Of a DNA stretch of 64,000 nt, positions 24,509 through 33,928 are shown piece by piece. The position numbers and the translations under genes are program-made. Origin of the DNA: Chthoniobacter flavus Ellin428 (GTDB taxonomy: Bacteria; Verrucomicrobiota; Verrucomicrobiia; Chthoniobacterales; Chthoniobacteraceae); assembly GCF_000173075.1 (NCBI RefSeq), contig NZ_ABVL01000004.1, positions 1 to 64,000 of the forward strand, written 5' to 3'. The notes beneath the pieces are model-generated. The model did not search any database. It was not told the DNA's origin and was given only the letters and a program-made list of their open reading frames with translations. Each line of letters opens with the position of its first letter. Positions within the stretch are counted from its first letter, which is position 1.

Positions 24509-27500
24509 ATGAATTCCAACGCCGCTGCTTCCAGTCGATCTCACTTCCCGCTCCGCTCCGCAGGAGGGGGGCGCGTGGATAGCGGTGCGAAATCAAGGCA
24601 GCAGGGGGTGGCGTTGGTGATCGTGCTCTTTGTGCTGGTTCTGATCACCACGCTGATCGTCGGCTTTCTCACCCTGGTCTCCACCGAACGGCAGGCTTCT
24701 TCCAGCTATGCCGACGACTCCAGCACGCGCATGTTGGCGGACTCCGCGGTGAACGTGGTGATCGCCCAAATACGCCAGGCGACGGATACGCTGAACGATG
24801 ATCCTGCCTCGCCGAAGACGTGGGCTTCGCAGCCGGGGATGATCCGGGTGTATGGCTCGGATGGCGGGACGGGAAGCGGCGGCAGCGGGCTGGCCAGCCT
24901 GCAGAAGGCTTACAAACTGTATTCTTCCGATCAAATGAGCGTCTCCGCGTTTGGCGCTTCGGAGGAAAACGCGGAAATTCCGCCGGCGAATTGGAGCGCC
25001 ACACCTCCTCTCTACACGGATCTCAATGAGCCGGTGAAAGTGGCCGACCCAGCGAATCCTGGATCGACCAAGCTGCGCTATCCCATCCTCGACCCAGGGG
25101 TCCTGACTAATGTGCCGGGCATGCAGATCCAGAATGCGCCAGGAACGACCAGCACCCAGTCCGCGCCGATGCCCGTCAAATGGCTTTACGTCCTCAAGGA
25201 CGGCACAACGGCGGCGGCTCAAGCGGTGCCGGGAAGTCCCACGCAGGTGGACGTCACTGGCGCGACGGCGGCCAACCCGATCGTGGGCCGGATCGCTTTC
25301 TGGACAGACGACGAATGCGCCAAGGTGAACATCAACACGGCCAGCGAGGGTGTCTTCTGGGATACGCCCAAGGCCAACACCACGACAGAGCGGAGCCTGG
25401 CGAGTAGTCTGCCAGTAAAGAATGAGTTTCAGCGCTACCCGGGGCATCCGTCCACGGTGTGCCTGAGCCCGGTGCTGGGTAACTATCTGCCTAACACCGC
25501 GGGTAGCACCGCTGCGGGAACCTCCAAATATGGGCTCTACTACGACCTCGCGCCGCGCGTGCAGACCGGCGGTTCCCTGGATGGCACGCGTCCTATCACG
25601 TCCAGTTCCGCGAATCTGGTCATTAAACCCGATTCCGACCGGCTCTACGCCACACCCGACGAGTATCTCTTCAAGGCGACGTCCATGACCAGCGGCCAGC
25701 GCGACGTGAATACTTCCGAACTGACCGCGGACATGCTGGCGCAGACGCAGTTTCTGCTCACCGCGCAAAGCCGCGCACCGGAGGTCACGCTCTTCAATAC
25801 TCCGCGCGTCTGTCTCTGGCCGATACAGCAGTATCAGACGACTTATACTACTCAGCCGCGCAATGCCTACGATCAATTGATCGGATTCTGCTCCAGCCTC
25901 GGTTCGGATCCGTCGCTTCCTGCGGGCTATCCCTTTTCTCGCGGCTTCGCTTACTACTTTCAGCGGGGCTACGTGACGGCGTTGCTGGCCAAGCAATATG
26001 CAAACTCCCAGGCGACATGCTACAGCGCCACGGCGGATTACGCCAAAATCCCGCGGAACCAGGCGCTCTACGCTTATCTGCAACGCCTGACTTCGCAGAG
26101 CATTCCGGGCTTTGGAGGTAACTTCCTGGGTAAGTATCCCAATGATCGGGATCAGATCCTCACGGAGTGCTACGACTATATCCGCAGCCTGGTGAATACC
26201 GTTCCCACACCACGGCAGAATTTGACGCCCTACTACTCCTATGGGCCGTACTATGTGGACTTCGGCATCATCTCGCCAATCCAAATCGGGACGACGATGG
26301 GGCAGGGGCGCTTTTACACCATCGCGCAAGCCGCGCTCCTCTTCTATCCCACGCAGGTGGACGTCAGTCCCACGAATCCGACTGTCGTCACCACCCGGAC
26401 GATGCGCGCCCGTCTCATCATTCAGCCCTACTGCATTTCTCCAGGTGCCAGCGCGTTCAATCAGAACTTCCAGATCAAGGTCTCCGGCATGAATTCCTTC
26501 ATGGCGGATAGCACCAATCTCGGACTGAATGCCAACGGGGTGAACGCCACGCGCACGTTGAATTTTGCCGAGGGCTACTACTCGGCCGATACCTTTTCGC
26601 CCGCGAACAAAACGGCGCTCCCCAGCATGGGTGGCCAGTTTTTCGCCTCCAACACAGGCGGGAAGAGCCCTCTCCTTGTGCCGGGGCAGGGGAGCAATGG
26701 ATTCGATATCTGGGCTTCCAACACGGATATCAATGTCGTCGGAAAACCGACGTTCCAATTCAACGGGGGAAATATCACCGTTACCGTGATTGGCCCGGAT
26801 CACGCCACGCAGATCCAGACATTCACCATCAACTTTCCCGCGCAAACGCTGCCGGTGCCCGCGCGGGTCGGCGGGTTGAACGACATTGGAAAACAGCTGG
26901 TGACCGGTGTGCCAAACCGGTATCAGCTCGATTACTACAACCGATTTTTCTACAGCCTCAAGAATCAGAACACCACGGATCCTCTTTACGGCCGCTATGA
27001 GAAGAATGCGCAGAGTCTTCTGAACAATCTGATTTATCCTGGAGATACCGTTTATGCGATGGCGGTGGATCCCGCCGGCACGTCCGCGGGTGATATGCGG
27101 ATTATCGCCTATCAGCCGAGCATCACGTCCGGCTATTTCAAGGCTCAATCGAACCTGGCCGGTATGACCTTGCGCGGTGGCGTCTGGACCAATAGCGGAC
27201 AGTTCCGGAGCTCCTGGACGACGAATTTCAAGAACTCCCAGACGAGCGGAACACTGATCCCGGGCCTGACTTATCCGGAGGACGCCATTCCCATGGTCCC
27301 CCCCGGATTGAGCGGGGCGCTGAATCAATACGGCGCGCCGGGAGATTGGGATACCGGCGACGACATTCAGGAAGACGGGCCTTATGTTAACAAGGCGGAT
27401 GAGGGCTCCACCTCGCTCGGCTACTTCACACGGGGATCAGCGCTGGGATATGTCGCCGCGGGAGGCGAGTCCGGTGGCTACGGCAGCCAGGGTTCGGAGA

Positions 27501-28423
27501 CGGATAACATTACTTTTTCCCCGAATCGCGAGATCGCCTCGGCGGTCATGTTCGGTTCGCTGCCCACCGGGGTGCATGGGAAGAGTAACAAGCCGGAGCC
27601 CTGGCAGACGCTGCTTTTCAATCCGCAGCCCGCGGCTGGTACGCAGCACTATGGATTGACGTTTCCGCAGGATCACCTGTGGCTGGATCTCTTCTGGATG
27701 CCGATCGTGGAGCCCTACGCCATCAGCGAGCCTTTCTCCACGGCGGGGAAGGTGAACATGAATTACGACATCGTTCCATTCCGCTATCTCAAGCGGCGGA
27801 CCGCGTTGCAGGGGGTGTTGAAGGGCGTCTCGATGACCGCGATTCCAGATAGCGATGTCACCATCTATAAAAAGCAGCCATGGAACGGCGCGACGAATGC
27901 CGCCAATTCGAATTATCGCCTGGCGATCGATCCTGATCCCGCCGGCGGCACGTTGAAGGGATTCGAAGACCGCTTTAAACAGGGAGATATCTTTCACTCC
28001 GCGACGGAGATCTGCGGCATCTCGCTCGTGCCACTCAACTCAGGCGCCACTTACGATAATATGAGCACGTGGTGGCAGTCTCACCGATTGACGGGAGATA
28101 ACCTCCGCGAGAGCCCGTACAATCAGCTGTATCCGCGGCTGACTACGAAATCGAATACTTACACCGTTCATGTTCGGGTTCAGTCGCTGCGGAAGAACGC
28201 GGCCAACGGGACGCCGGAGAGATGGGATGAGGCCAGAGACAATGTGGTCGGTGAATACCGCGGTTCCTGCCTGATCGAGCGCTACGTCGATGCTACGGAA
28301 ACCGACCTGCCGGACTTTACCTCCACTGCGGATACCAACGGGAACGGAATCCCGGATAACCAGGAAACGCTCGATCACTATTACAAGTTCCGAATCATTC
28401 AACGCCGTCAATTTGCGCCATGA
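24509..28423 (+). CDS. Verru_Chthon cassette protein A (GspK-like large minor pseudopilin)
   Basis: A 1,304-residue protein of the family known as Verru_Chthon cassette protein A. After a short basic leader comes a type IV pilin-like hydrophobic segment, QQGVALVIVLFVLVLITT (about 30-47), with Gly at -1 and no Glu at +5. Missing Glu5 is the hallmark of the tip pseudopilin GspK. Residues about 271-280 read KVNINTASEG, matching the VNINTA-type motif of GspK/PilX-like proteins. The rest is a very large exported domain, far longer than GspK (about 320 residues), with many aromatic and Asn/Gly-rich segments. Genes B, C and D follow with 4-base overlaps. Function is not established; the GspK correspondence is my inference. 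Confidence 0.88.
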   Translation: MNSNAAASSRSHFPLRSAGGGRVDSGAKSRQQGVALVIVLFVLVLITTLIVGFLTLVSTERQASSSYADDSSTRMLADSAVNVVIAQIRQATDTLNDDPASPKTWASQPGMIRVYGSDGGTGSGGSGLASLQKAYKLYSSDQMSVSAFGASEENAEIPPANWSATPPLYTDLNEPVKVADPANPGSTKLRYPILDPGVLTNVPGMQIQNAPGTTSTQSAPMPVKWLYVLKDGTTAAAQAVPGSPTQVDVTGATAANPIVGRIAFWTDDECAKVNINTASEGVFWDTPKANTTTERSLASSLPVKNEFQRYPGHPSTVCLSPVLGNYLPNTAGSTAAGTSKYGLYYDLAPRVQTGGSLDGTRPITSSSANLVIKPDSDRLYATPDEYLFKATSMTSGQRDVNTSELTADMLAQTQFLLTAQSRAPEVTLFNTPRVCLWPIQQYQTTYTTQPRNAYDQLIGFCSSLGSDPSLPAGYPFSRGFAYYFQRGYVTALLAKQYANSQATCYSATADYAKIPRNQALYAYLQRLTSQSIPGFGGNFLGKYPNDRDQILTECYDYIRSLVNTVPTPRQNLTPYYSYGPYYVDFGIISPIQIGTTMGQGRFYTIAQAALLFYPTQVDVSPTNPTVVTTRTMRARLIIQPYCISPGASAFNQNFQIKVSGMNSFMADSTNLGLNANGVNATRTLNFAEGYYSADTFSPANKTALPSMGGQFFASNTGGKSPLLVPGQGSNGFDIWASNTDINVVGKPTFQFNGGNITVTVIGPDHATQIQTFTINFPAQTLPVPARVGGLNDIGKQLVTGVPNRYQLDYYNRFFYSLKNQNTTDPLYGRYEKNAQSLLNNLIYPGDTVYAMAVDPAGTSAGDMRIIAYQPSITSGYFKAQSNLAGMTLRGGVWTNSGQFRSSWTTNFKNSQTSGTLIPGLTYPEDAIPMVPPGLSGALNQYGAPGDWDTGDDIQEDGPYVNKADEGSTSLGYFTRGSALGYVAAGGESGGYGSQGSETDNITFSPNREIASAVMFGSLPTGVHGKSNKPEPWQTLLFNPQPAAGTQHYGLTFPQDHLWLDLFWMPIVEPYAISEPFSTAGKVNMNYDIVPFRYLKRRTALQGVLKGVSMTAIPDSDVTIYKKQPWNGATNAANSNYRLAIDPDPAGGTLKGFEDRFKQGDIFHSATEICGISLVPLNSGATYDNMSTWWQSHRLTGDNLRESPYNQLYPRLTTKSNTYTVHVRVQSLRKNAANGTPERWDEARDNVVGEYRGSCLIERYVDATETDLPDFTSTADTNGNGIPDNQETLDHYYKFRIIQRRQFAP

Positions 28424-28905
28424 AACATCGTTCACCTGTCTCTTCGTCTTCCGCCTTTACCCTGGTGGAGGTAACTCTCGCTTTGGGAATTATTGTCTTC
28501 GGCTTGCTCACCGCGGTGGGGCTGCTGCCTTTGGGATTGGATTCGCTGCGGGCCTCGGGGGCGGACACGGCCGGGGCGCGGATCGTCGAGGAAATTAACT
28601 CGAGGCTGGAAGGCAGCGATTGGGATCAGACCCACAATCTCGCGGATTTCGATGGCCAGATTTATTATTACGACAACCAGGGCAATGAGATTCCCTCCGA
28701 TACGGTGGAGACCGTGATGACGGCGCAGCTTTCGGTGCCGTCAAATGGCGCCTCGCTGCCCTCGAGCGATGCGACTTCCTTGAACCAGTATTTGCGCGCG
28801 GTGCAGGTCAAGTTGACCAGCCTGCCAGCGGGGATTCCGGACCGATTTACCAACCAGGCCAAGTATAAGCTGGTGACGCTGCTGGCCGCGAGGATCAGTC
28901 GATGA
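28420..28905 (+). CDS. Verru_Chthon cassette protein B (GspI/PilV-like pseudopilin)
   Basis: A 161-residue protein with a prepilin N-terminus: short leader, SSAFTLVEVTLALGIIVFG, cleavage expected between Ala and Phe with Glu at +5, then a hydrophobic helix to about residue 45 and a short globular domain. Ala instead of Gly at -1 is shared with C and D. This size and the TLVEVTLAL pattern resemble GspI/PilV-type minor pseudopilins. Its ATG overlaps the stop of A by four bases. Processing would need a prepilin peptidase, not present in this window. Confidence 0.88.
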   Translation: MKHRSPVSSSSAFTLVEVTLALGIIVFGLLTAVGLLPLGLDSLRASGADTAGARIVEEINSRLEGSDWDQTHNLADFDGQIYYYDNQGNEIPSDTVETVMTAQLSVPSNGASLPSSDATSLNQYLRAVQVKLTSLPAGIPDRFTNQAKYKLVTLLAARISR

Positions 28906-30035
28906 AAACGGGGAACGGCGCAGGTGGCAGACGGAGCATGCGCGGAACTCCGGTGACCTTCCGCTTTCACGAGGCGTTCACCCTCGTCGAGCTGCTGGTC
29001 GTCGTCGCGGTGCTGGGACTCATCATGACGATGATGTTTAACGTGCTGGGCGCCACGCAGCGCGTCTACACGGATTCCCGGTCGCGAGTAGAGCAATTCC
29101 GCGAAGCACGGGTCGCCTTTGAGTCCGTTACGCGCCGGTTGAGTGAGGCGACGTTGAACACCTATTGGGACTACAACGATCCGAATCAGCCGACCAAATA
29201 CGTGCGCCAGTCGGAGCTGCATTTCATCGCGGGTCCCGCGGAGAAGTTGCTGAATGCGGCAAACCTGAACCAGACACTAACGCAGGCGGTCTTTTTCCAA
29301 GCGCCCTTTGGTGTGACGAACGACCCCAACGACGCCGCGGCGGCCACGGCCATGAATGCGTGGGGCTACTTTCTGACCTGCGACACGGACTCGGACCTCG
29401 GCGCGTTACCGGCATTTCTCGGTTCCCGCGTGATGCCAAGGAAACGCTGCCGGCTCATGGAGTTCCGCCAGCCTTCGGAACGGCTGAGCATTTACTCCCC
29501 TCCCGGAGGCGTGGCCTCGGGCTTCAAGGGGCTCACCTCTGCCAGCTTCGGCGATGCTACGGCGTGGTTCAATAATACCTCGCTGCTCAAGGACTCCACC
29601 GTTACACCGCCGCTGAAAGTCAGCCGGCCGATCGCGGAAAACATCGTTGCGCTCATCATCAGCCCGCGCAGCCCAGTGCCGCCGAAATCCACGAGCGCGC
29701 ACGACTACGACGTCGCGCCAAACTATTTCTACGACTCGCGGATGTTTCTTACCGACAGCAGCAATACGCTTGCCCCGTTGACACGACATCAGCTTCCACC
29801 CAGCGTGGTGGTGACCATGGTGGCGCTCGACGAGCGTACCGCGAGCCGCTACGAGAGCGGCTCGCAGAGCACCGGTCAACTGGTGGACCAGAGCTGGTTT
29901 CAGCAGGTGAGCTTGTTTGACGCGGACATCAGCGCGCTCACCGCCTCGCTGATTGCCAAGCGTCTCAACTATGAAGTCTTCAGCACCACCGTGCCGATCC
30001 GCTCGGCAAAATGGAGCGCCAGCATTTCGCCATGA
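28902..30035 (+). CDS. Verru_Chthon cassette protein C (GspJ/PilW-like pseudopilin)
   Basis: A 377-residue protein with a longer basic leader, then EAFTLVELLVVVAVLGLIMT, a class III prepilin signal with Glu at +5, and a helix followed by a large globular domain. QRVYTDSRSRVEQFREARVA after the helix resembles the alpha-helical spine of GspJ/PilW. It overlaps B by ATGA upstream and D by ATGA downstream. About 28% of its length lies in loop-rich sequence (for example 29520-29700) with no recognised motif. Function is not established. Confidence 0.88.
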   Translation: MKTGNGAGGRRSMRGTPVTFRFHEAFTLVELLVVVAVLGLIMTMMFNVLGATQRVYTDSRSRVEQFREARVAFESVTRRLSEATLNTYWDYNDPNQPTKYVRQSELHFIAGPAEKLLNAANLNQTLTQAVFFQAPFGVTNDPNDAAAATAMNAWGYFLTCDTDSDLGALPAFLGSRVMPRKRCRLMEFRQPSERLSIYSPPGGVASGFKGLTSASFGDATAWFNNTSLLKDSTVTPPLKVSRPIAENIVALIISPRSPVPPKSTSAHDYDVAPNYFYDSRMFLTDSSNTLAPLTRHQLPPSVVVTMVALDERTASRYESGSQSTGQLVDQSWFQQVSLFDADISALTASLIAKRLNYEVFSTTVPIRSAKWSASISP

Positions 30036-30679
30036 GTTCCTCGACTGATCCCGCCCGGACCAGTCTCGCGGCGTTTAGCTTGGTGGAGTTGATGGTGGTC
30101 GTTGCCATCATCGCGATCATTGCCGGCTTTGTCGTCCCCGCGACGACTGATGTCGTCCAATCCAGCCGGCTGTCGAATTGCGCGGTGAACCTGATGAACC
30201 AACTCAATGCCGCGCGCATGCTGGCCATCCGGATGAATCAGCCGGTGGAAATGCATTTCTATCAATACGCGGACACGGAAGACCCGGGCCAGACGCCCGC
30301 CTATCACGGGTGCGACATGTGGGTGAATGGGATCCGTTACAGTACGATGACGACCTTTGAAACCGGCGTCGTCTTGTCCGCCATGAAGGATGCCAGCGGC
30401 CAATCGTGGTCTTCGATCCTTGATCCATCGGTAAATACGCTCGGGACCAATCAGCCGCTTCCGACAGGCATCAAGATCGGGCGGGCGGCGTCATCGCCCG
30501 CGCCGACCTACTCGTATTTCCAGTTCCGCCCGGATGGTTCCACCAATCTCTCGGGCAGCCAGCAGTGGACGCTGACGCTTCTTATGGAAAAGGACTCGGC
30601 CAGGACGGTATTACCGTCGAATTTTGTTTCCATCGTCCTCGACCCGCTCACCGGCGGCGTGCGCATGCTCAGCCCGTAA
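30032..30679 (+). CDS. Verru_Chthon cassette protein D (GspH/FimT-like pseudopilin)
   Basis: A 215-residue protein with LAAFSLVELMVVVAIIAIIA, a prepilin signal with Ala at -1 and Glu at +5, followed by CAVNLMNQLNAARMLAIRMN and QPVEMHFYQY. The latter patterns (ARxxAIxxNQPVExxFY) are typical of GspH/FimT pseudopilins. The start at 30032 was chosen for the ATGA overlap with C; the frame is open 21 bases upstream but that lies within C. It is the last gene of the cassette. No terminator was identified before the tRNA on the other strand. Confidence 0.88.
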   Translation: MSSSTDPARTSLAAFSLVELMVVVAIIAIIAGFVVPATTDVVQSSRLSNCAVNLMNQLNAARMLAIRMNQPVEMHFYQYADTEDPGQTPAYHGCDMWVNGIRYSTMTTFETGVVLSAMKDASGQSWSSILDPSVNTLGTNQPLPTGIKIGRAASSPAPTYSYFQFRPDGSTNLSGSQQWTLTLLMEKDSARTVLPSNFVSIVLDPLTGGVRMLSP

Positions 30680-30843
30680 GGAAGATGCTGCGCGTCCTCC
30701 GTTTCGAGAATGTAGACGTAGGAGAACTGAGCCATCGGGATGGGCTTGCCGAGCCGTAGCTGGAGTGAGAGAAAGTCCGCCTACGCAGAGGAACTGCTTC
30801 GGGCGGGACAACCTTCGCTTCCGCTGGAAGCTCCAGCGAAGGT

Positions 30844-30920
<77 letters not shown>

Positions 30921-31029
30921 ATTGAGGAGTTGTTATTTACTTCGCACTCGCTGAGACAGCAAGGGGAAACTTTGTTTCTTCGAAAGATTTTCGCGAATGA
31001 GACGGGAAAGTCGGCGAGCGCCTCGAAGT

Positions 31030-31434
31030 TCAGCCTTGGTCGACGCTGTATTTCCCGGGGCCGATGAAGATGAGGGCGATGAAAAGGAGGCAGAGCTCCA
31101 GCGCGTGAGAGGCGGCGCCGAGGCCGCCCTTGGTGTGGTAGTCGGAGATGGCGGCGACGGTCATGGTGATGACCAGGAGCACGCACGAGGGACGGAAGGC
31201 GAGGCCGATGAGGAGCAAGCCCATGCAGATGGTCTCGGAAAAGGCGGCCATGAATCCCCAAAAGGCGAACCCAAAATGGATGTGGACGAATTTCATGGCG
31301 TGGCCGACTTCCTTCCATCGGCTGATGCCGCCGGCGAGCTTCGGCCAGCCGTGCACGTAGATGTATTCGAGGCCAAACGTGACGCGGAAAAAGAGCAGCG
31401 CGGCGTCGCGGTAGTTCGAGAGATTCTTCCACAT
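31030..31434 (-). CDS. DoxX-family membrane protein
   Basis: A 134-residue integral membrane protein with four predicted helices: LLFFRVTFGLEYIYVHGWPK, the AFWGFMAAFSETICMGLLLI region, CVLLVITMTVAAI, and LELCLLFIALIFIG. The GWPKL and FAFWGFMAAFSE motifs are DoxX-like. Members are small quinone- or thiosulfate-linked membrane proteins of mixed roles, and substrate cannot be told. The TauE/SafE gene lies 39 bases upstream on the same strand and may be co-transcribed. Pairing with a sulfur-anion exporter is suggestive but not proof of a sulfur role. Confidence 0.8.
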   Translation of the reverse strand: MWKNLSNYRDAALLFFRVTFGLEYIYVHGWPKLAGGISRWKEVGHAMKFVHIHFGFAFWGFMAAFSETICMGLLLIGLAFRPSCVLLVITMTVAAISDYHTKGGLGAASHALELCLLFIALIFIGPGKYSVDQG

Positions 31435-31473
31435 GCCGCGGACGCTATCGAGGGCGGCGGGCGAGCGGCCAGA

Positions 31474-32226
31474 TTAAAAGACGCGGATCATGCGCAGCGC
31501 GGCGAGCGCGGCGAAGCAGAGGAGCAGCGCTTCGAAGAAATCCTGCTTGATGTAGCGGATCAGCCAGCGCCCGGTGAAGGTGCCGACGGCGATGGCGGGG
31601 ACGAGGACGAGGTTGAAAAGCAACGACGAGCCATGGATGAGGCCGAGGCTCCAACTGAAGGGGACCTTGAAGGAATTGAGGATGAGGAACATCCAGGCGC
31701 TGGTGCCGACGAGGGCGAATTTCGGAGTCTCCGTGGCGAGGAAGTAGAGCGTCATGATGGGGCCGGCGCCATTGGCCAACATGGTGGTGACGCCGCCGGT
31801 GAGGCCCATGCTCCAGGCGAATTGCGGAGTATGCGGCGCTTTTTCAAAGGCACGCGGATACCATCGGCGAACGGCCTGGAGGATAACCATGATGAGAACG
31901 ATCCAGCCGATGATCGGGCCGAAGATGCGCCCGTCGGTGAGCTTCAGCATGATGCAGTAGCCCGCGAGAATGCCGATAATGGTGGGCGGCAGCATGCGCC
32001 AGACGATGGGCCAGCGGGCGTGCTGATGAAAGGCGATGACGGAAAGGATATCGCCGCAGATGAGCATGGGCAGGACGACGCCGGTCGATTCGCGCGGGCC
32101 GAAGAGCTCAGCCATGACGAGCACATTCAGCAGGCCCGCGCCGGAGAAACCGCTCTTGGCAAAGCCGATGCAAAACGCCGAGAGGGCGGCGAGGGACCAT
32201 TGAATGGGGGTGAGATGGGGAAGCAT
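31474..32226 (-). CDS. TSUP-family transporter (TauE/SafE type)
   Basis: A 250-residue integral membrane protein of the sulfite exporter TauE/SafE family, with about eight helices in two half-repeats. The first half has LSAFCIGFAKSGFSGAGLLN and LPMLICGDILSVIAF. The second has GLTGGVTTMLANGAGPIMTLY, where GGxTTMLANGAGP is the family signature. Members move organosulfonates, sulfite or other anions. Substrate cannot be inferred here. Confidence 0.9.
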   Translation of the reverse strand: MLPHLTPIQWSLAALSAFCIGFAKSGFSGAGLLNVLVMAELFGPRESTGVVLPMLICGDILSVIAFHQHARWPIVWRMLPPTIIGILAGYCIMLKLTDGRIFGPIIGWIVLIMVILQAVRRWYPRAFEKAPHTPQFAWSMGLTGGVTTMLANGAGPIMTLYFLATETPKFALVGTSAWMFLILNSFKVPFSWSLGLIHGSSLLFNLVLVPAIAVGTFTGRWLIRYIKQDFFEALLLCFAALAALRMIRVF

Positions 32227-32288
32227 TGCCGGGCGGCGAGGCTTTCAATCCTATGCGGCGGTGGCAAGCGGAACCGTCGCTTGGGACG

Positions 32289-32596
32289 GATAAGGAAAGG
32301 GGAAAAACGCAGAGACGCGGAGGCGCAGAGGGAAGAAGAGGCGACAACCCAAGAGACAGAAATTGAACCGCGAATGGGCGCCAATGAACGCGAATTATAG
32401 AAGCGAACCATTCTTCTGTTCCCGTTCATTCGCTGTTTTAAATCCACCCCAACCAACCCCTACACACTTCTTCTCTGCGCCTCTGCAGTGCTAACCATGA
32501 AAATGTCCGCACGACGCGTAGAATTTTTGGCCCGCGAATCACGCAAATAACACGAATGAGGGCAGATCATTCGCGTCATTCGGGTGATTCGCGGGT
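32289..32596. repeat. Composite intergenic repeat, copy 1
   Basis: This fills most of the 460-base gap before the ketosynthase gene. It contains an outer pair (CGCAGAGACGCGGAGGCGCAG near 32310 and TTCTTCTCTGCGCCTCTGCAG near 32470). An inner pair is built on ACCGCGAATGGGCGCCAATG (32372). A shared block starts CTGCAGTGCTAACC and ends GCGTAGAATTTTT (32483-32528). A further hairpin with 29-base arms (32531-32559 and 32567-32595) has a 7-base loop. The same outer, inner and shared parts recur at 47210-47384 (inverted) and 53595-53780. Confidence 0.75.
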
Positions 32597-32686
32597 CACT
32601 TTCCCTTCCCTGTCTTTTCGCATGTTCGTGGCTCCCCTTTTGGTTGCGGCTTTGCCGCGCTGCGTCGCCGCGTTTTTAGTCCCCCG

Positions 32687-33928
32687 TTAATCTACGCGGC
32701 GGAGGACGAGGACGGAATTGATGCCGCCGAAGCCGAAGGCGTTGTTCAGGGCGACGCGCAGTTTTTGTTCGCGGCCGACGTTGGGTACGACGTCAAGGTC
32801 GCAGGCAGGATCGGGGGTGTGGTGGTGCAATGTGGGCGGGATGAAGCCTTCGTGCAGGGCCAGCGCGCAGATGACGGTTTCGATCGCGCCGGTGGCGCCG
32901 AGCGGATGCGCGGTGTAGGCCTTGGTCCCGGTCACGGCGAGTTTCGAGGCGTGTTCGCCGAAGACGGCTTTGATCGCCATGCATTCGTTGGCGTCGTTGA
33001 GTTGGGTGCCGCTGGCGTGGGCGTTGATGTAGTCGACGGTGTCGAGCGGGACCTGCGCCTCGGCGAGGGCTTCGCGCATGCAAGCGATGACGGCCTCGCC
33101 ACTCGGCAGAGGGGTGGTCATGTGATAGGCCTCGTTGTTCAGGCTGTAGCCGAGCACTTCGGCGTAAATGTGCGCGCCGCGCTGGCGGGCGTGCTCGTAT
33201 TCCTCGAGGACGACTGAAGCGGCGCCTTCGCCCATGACGAAACCGTCACGATCTTTGTCGAAGGGTTTGCAGGCAAAGGGCGGGTCGCCGGTCCAGCGGC
33301 TCATCGTCTTGATGAAATCGAACGCGCCGTAGGTCAGCGGGCTGAGCGGAGCTTCGGCGCCGCCGGCGACCATGACGTCGGCCATGTTGTCACGGATGTA
33401 GCGCATCGCTTCGCCTACGGAGACTACGCCGCTGGCGCAGGAGTTGGAATTCGTCGTGCCCGGACCGCGGAAGCCGCACTCGATGGCGATATTCGAGTGG
33501 GCACTGCCGCCGAAGACTTGCAGGGCGAGCGTTTGGTTTACGCCGCGCTGGCCTTTCTTGAGAAAGCGCTGGTGCTCGTGCTCGGCATTGGCGATGCCAC
33601 CGAGAGCGGTGCCGAAGCTCACGCCCGCCCGAAAGGTCGGTTGCTCGCGCGACCAGGGAAGGCCGGCGTCTTCGAGGGCGAGCAAGGCACTGGCGACGGA
33701 GAATTGCGCGTAGCGATCGAGCCGCTTGAGGCGGTGCGGTGGAAAAAAGCGGGTGGGATCCCAGTCGAGAATCTCGCCGCCGCAATGCGCCTTGAGCTCG
33801 CTCGTGTCGAAGGTCGAGACGCGCGAGATGCCGCTGCGACCAGCGCGGATATTTTGCCAGAAAACTTCGCGGCCGGTGCCGATGCAGGTGATGGGCCCGA
33901 GGCCGGTGATGACGACGCGCCGCTTCAT
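32687..33928 (-). CDS. KAS II-type 3-oxoacyl-ACP synthase, divergent FabF-like
   Basis: A 413-residue condensing enzyme. Its catalytic residues fall at FabF positions: Cys164 in NSNSCASGVVSVG, His304 in INAHASGTQLND and His341 in YTAHPLGATGAIE, with NNAFGFGGIN near the end. The motifs differ from housekeeping FabF (TACAT, NAHGTST, GHLLGAAG), suggesting a specialised ketosynthase, for example for an aryl, polyene or polyketide-like acyl chain. It starts with an ATGA overlap to the SRPBCC cyclase-like gene upstream on the same strand, resembling ketosynthase-cyclase pairing. No acyl carrier protein or ketoreductase is nearby. Confidence 0.88.
   Translation of the reverse strand: MKRRVVITGLGPITCIGTGREVFWQNIRAGRSGISRVSTFDTSELKAHCGGEILDWDPTRFFPPHRLKRLDRYAQFSVASALLALEDAGLPWSREQPTFRAGVSFGTALGGIANAEHEHQRFLKKGQRGVNQTLALQVFGGSAHSNIAIECGFRGPGTTNSNSCASGVVSVGEAMRYIRDNMADVMVAGGAEAPLSPLTYGAFDFIKTMSRWTGDPPFACKPFDKDRDGFVMGEGAASVVLEEYEHARQRGAHIYAEVLGYSLNNEAYHMTTPLPSGEAVIACMREALAEAQVPLDTVDYINAHASGTQLNDANECMAIKAVFGEHASKLAVTGTKAYTAHPLGATGAIETVICALALHEGFIPPTLHHHTPDPACDLDVVPNVGREQKLRVALNNAFGFGGINSVLVLRRVD

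Noticed and set aside
24509..30679. Cassette read as a complete type II secretion or type IV pilus operon
   Set aside because: There is no ATPase, secretin, inner-membrane platform or peptidase gene in the window; only the four pseudopilin-like genes are present.
31006..32400. Long acidic open frame on the plus strand opposite DoxX and TauE
   Set aside because: It is antisense to two recognisable membrane protein genes and has a highly charged, low-complexity composition typical of a shadow of GC-rich coding DNA.
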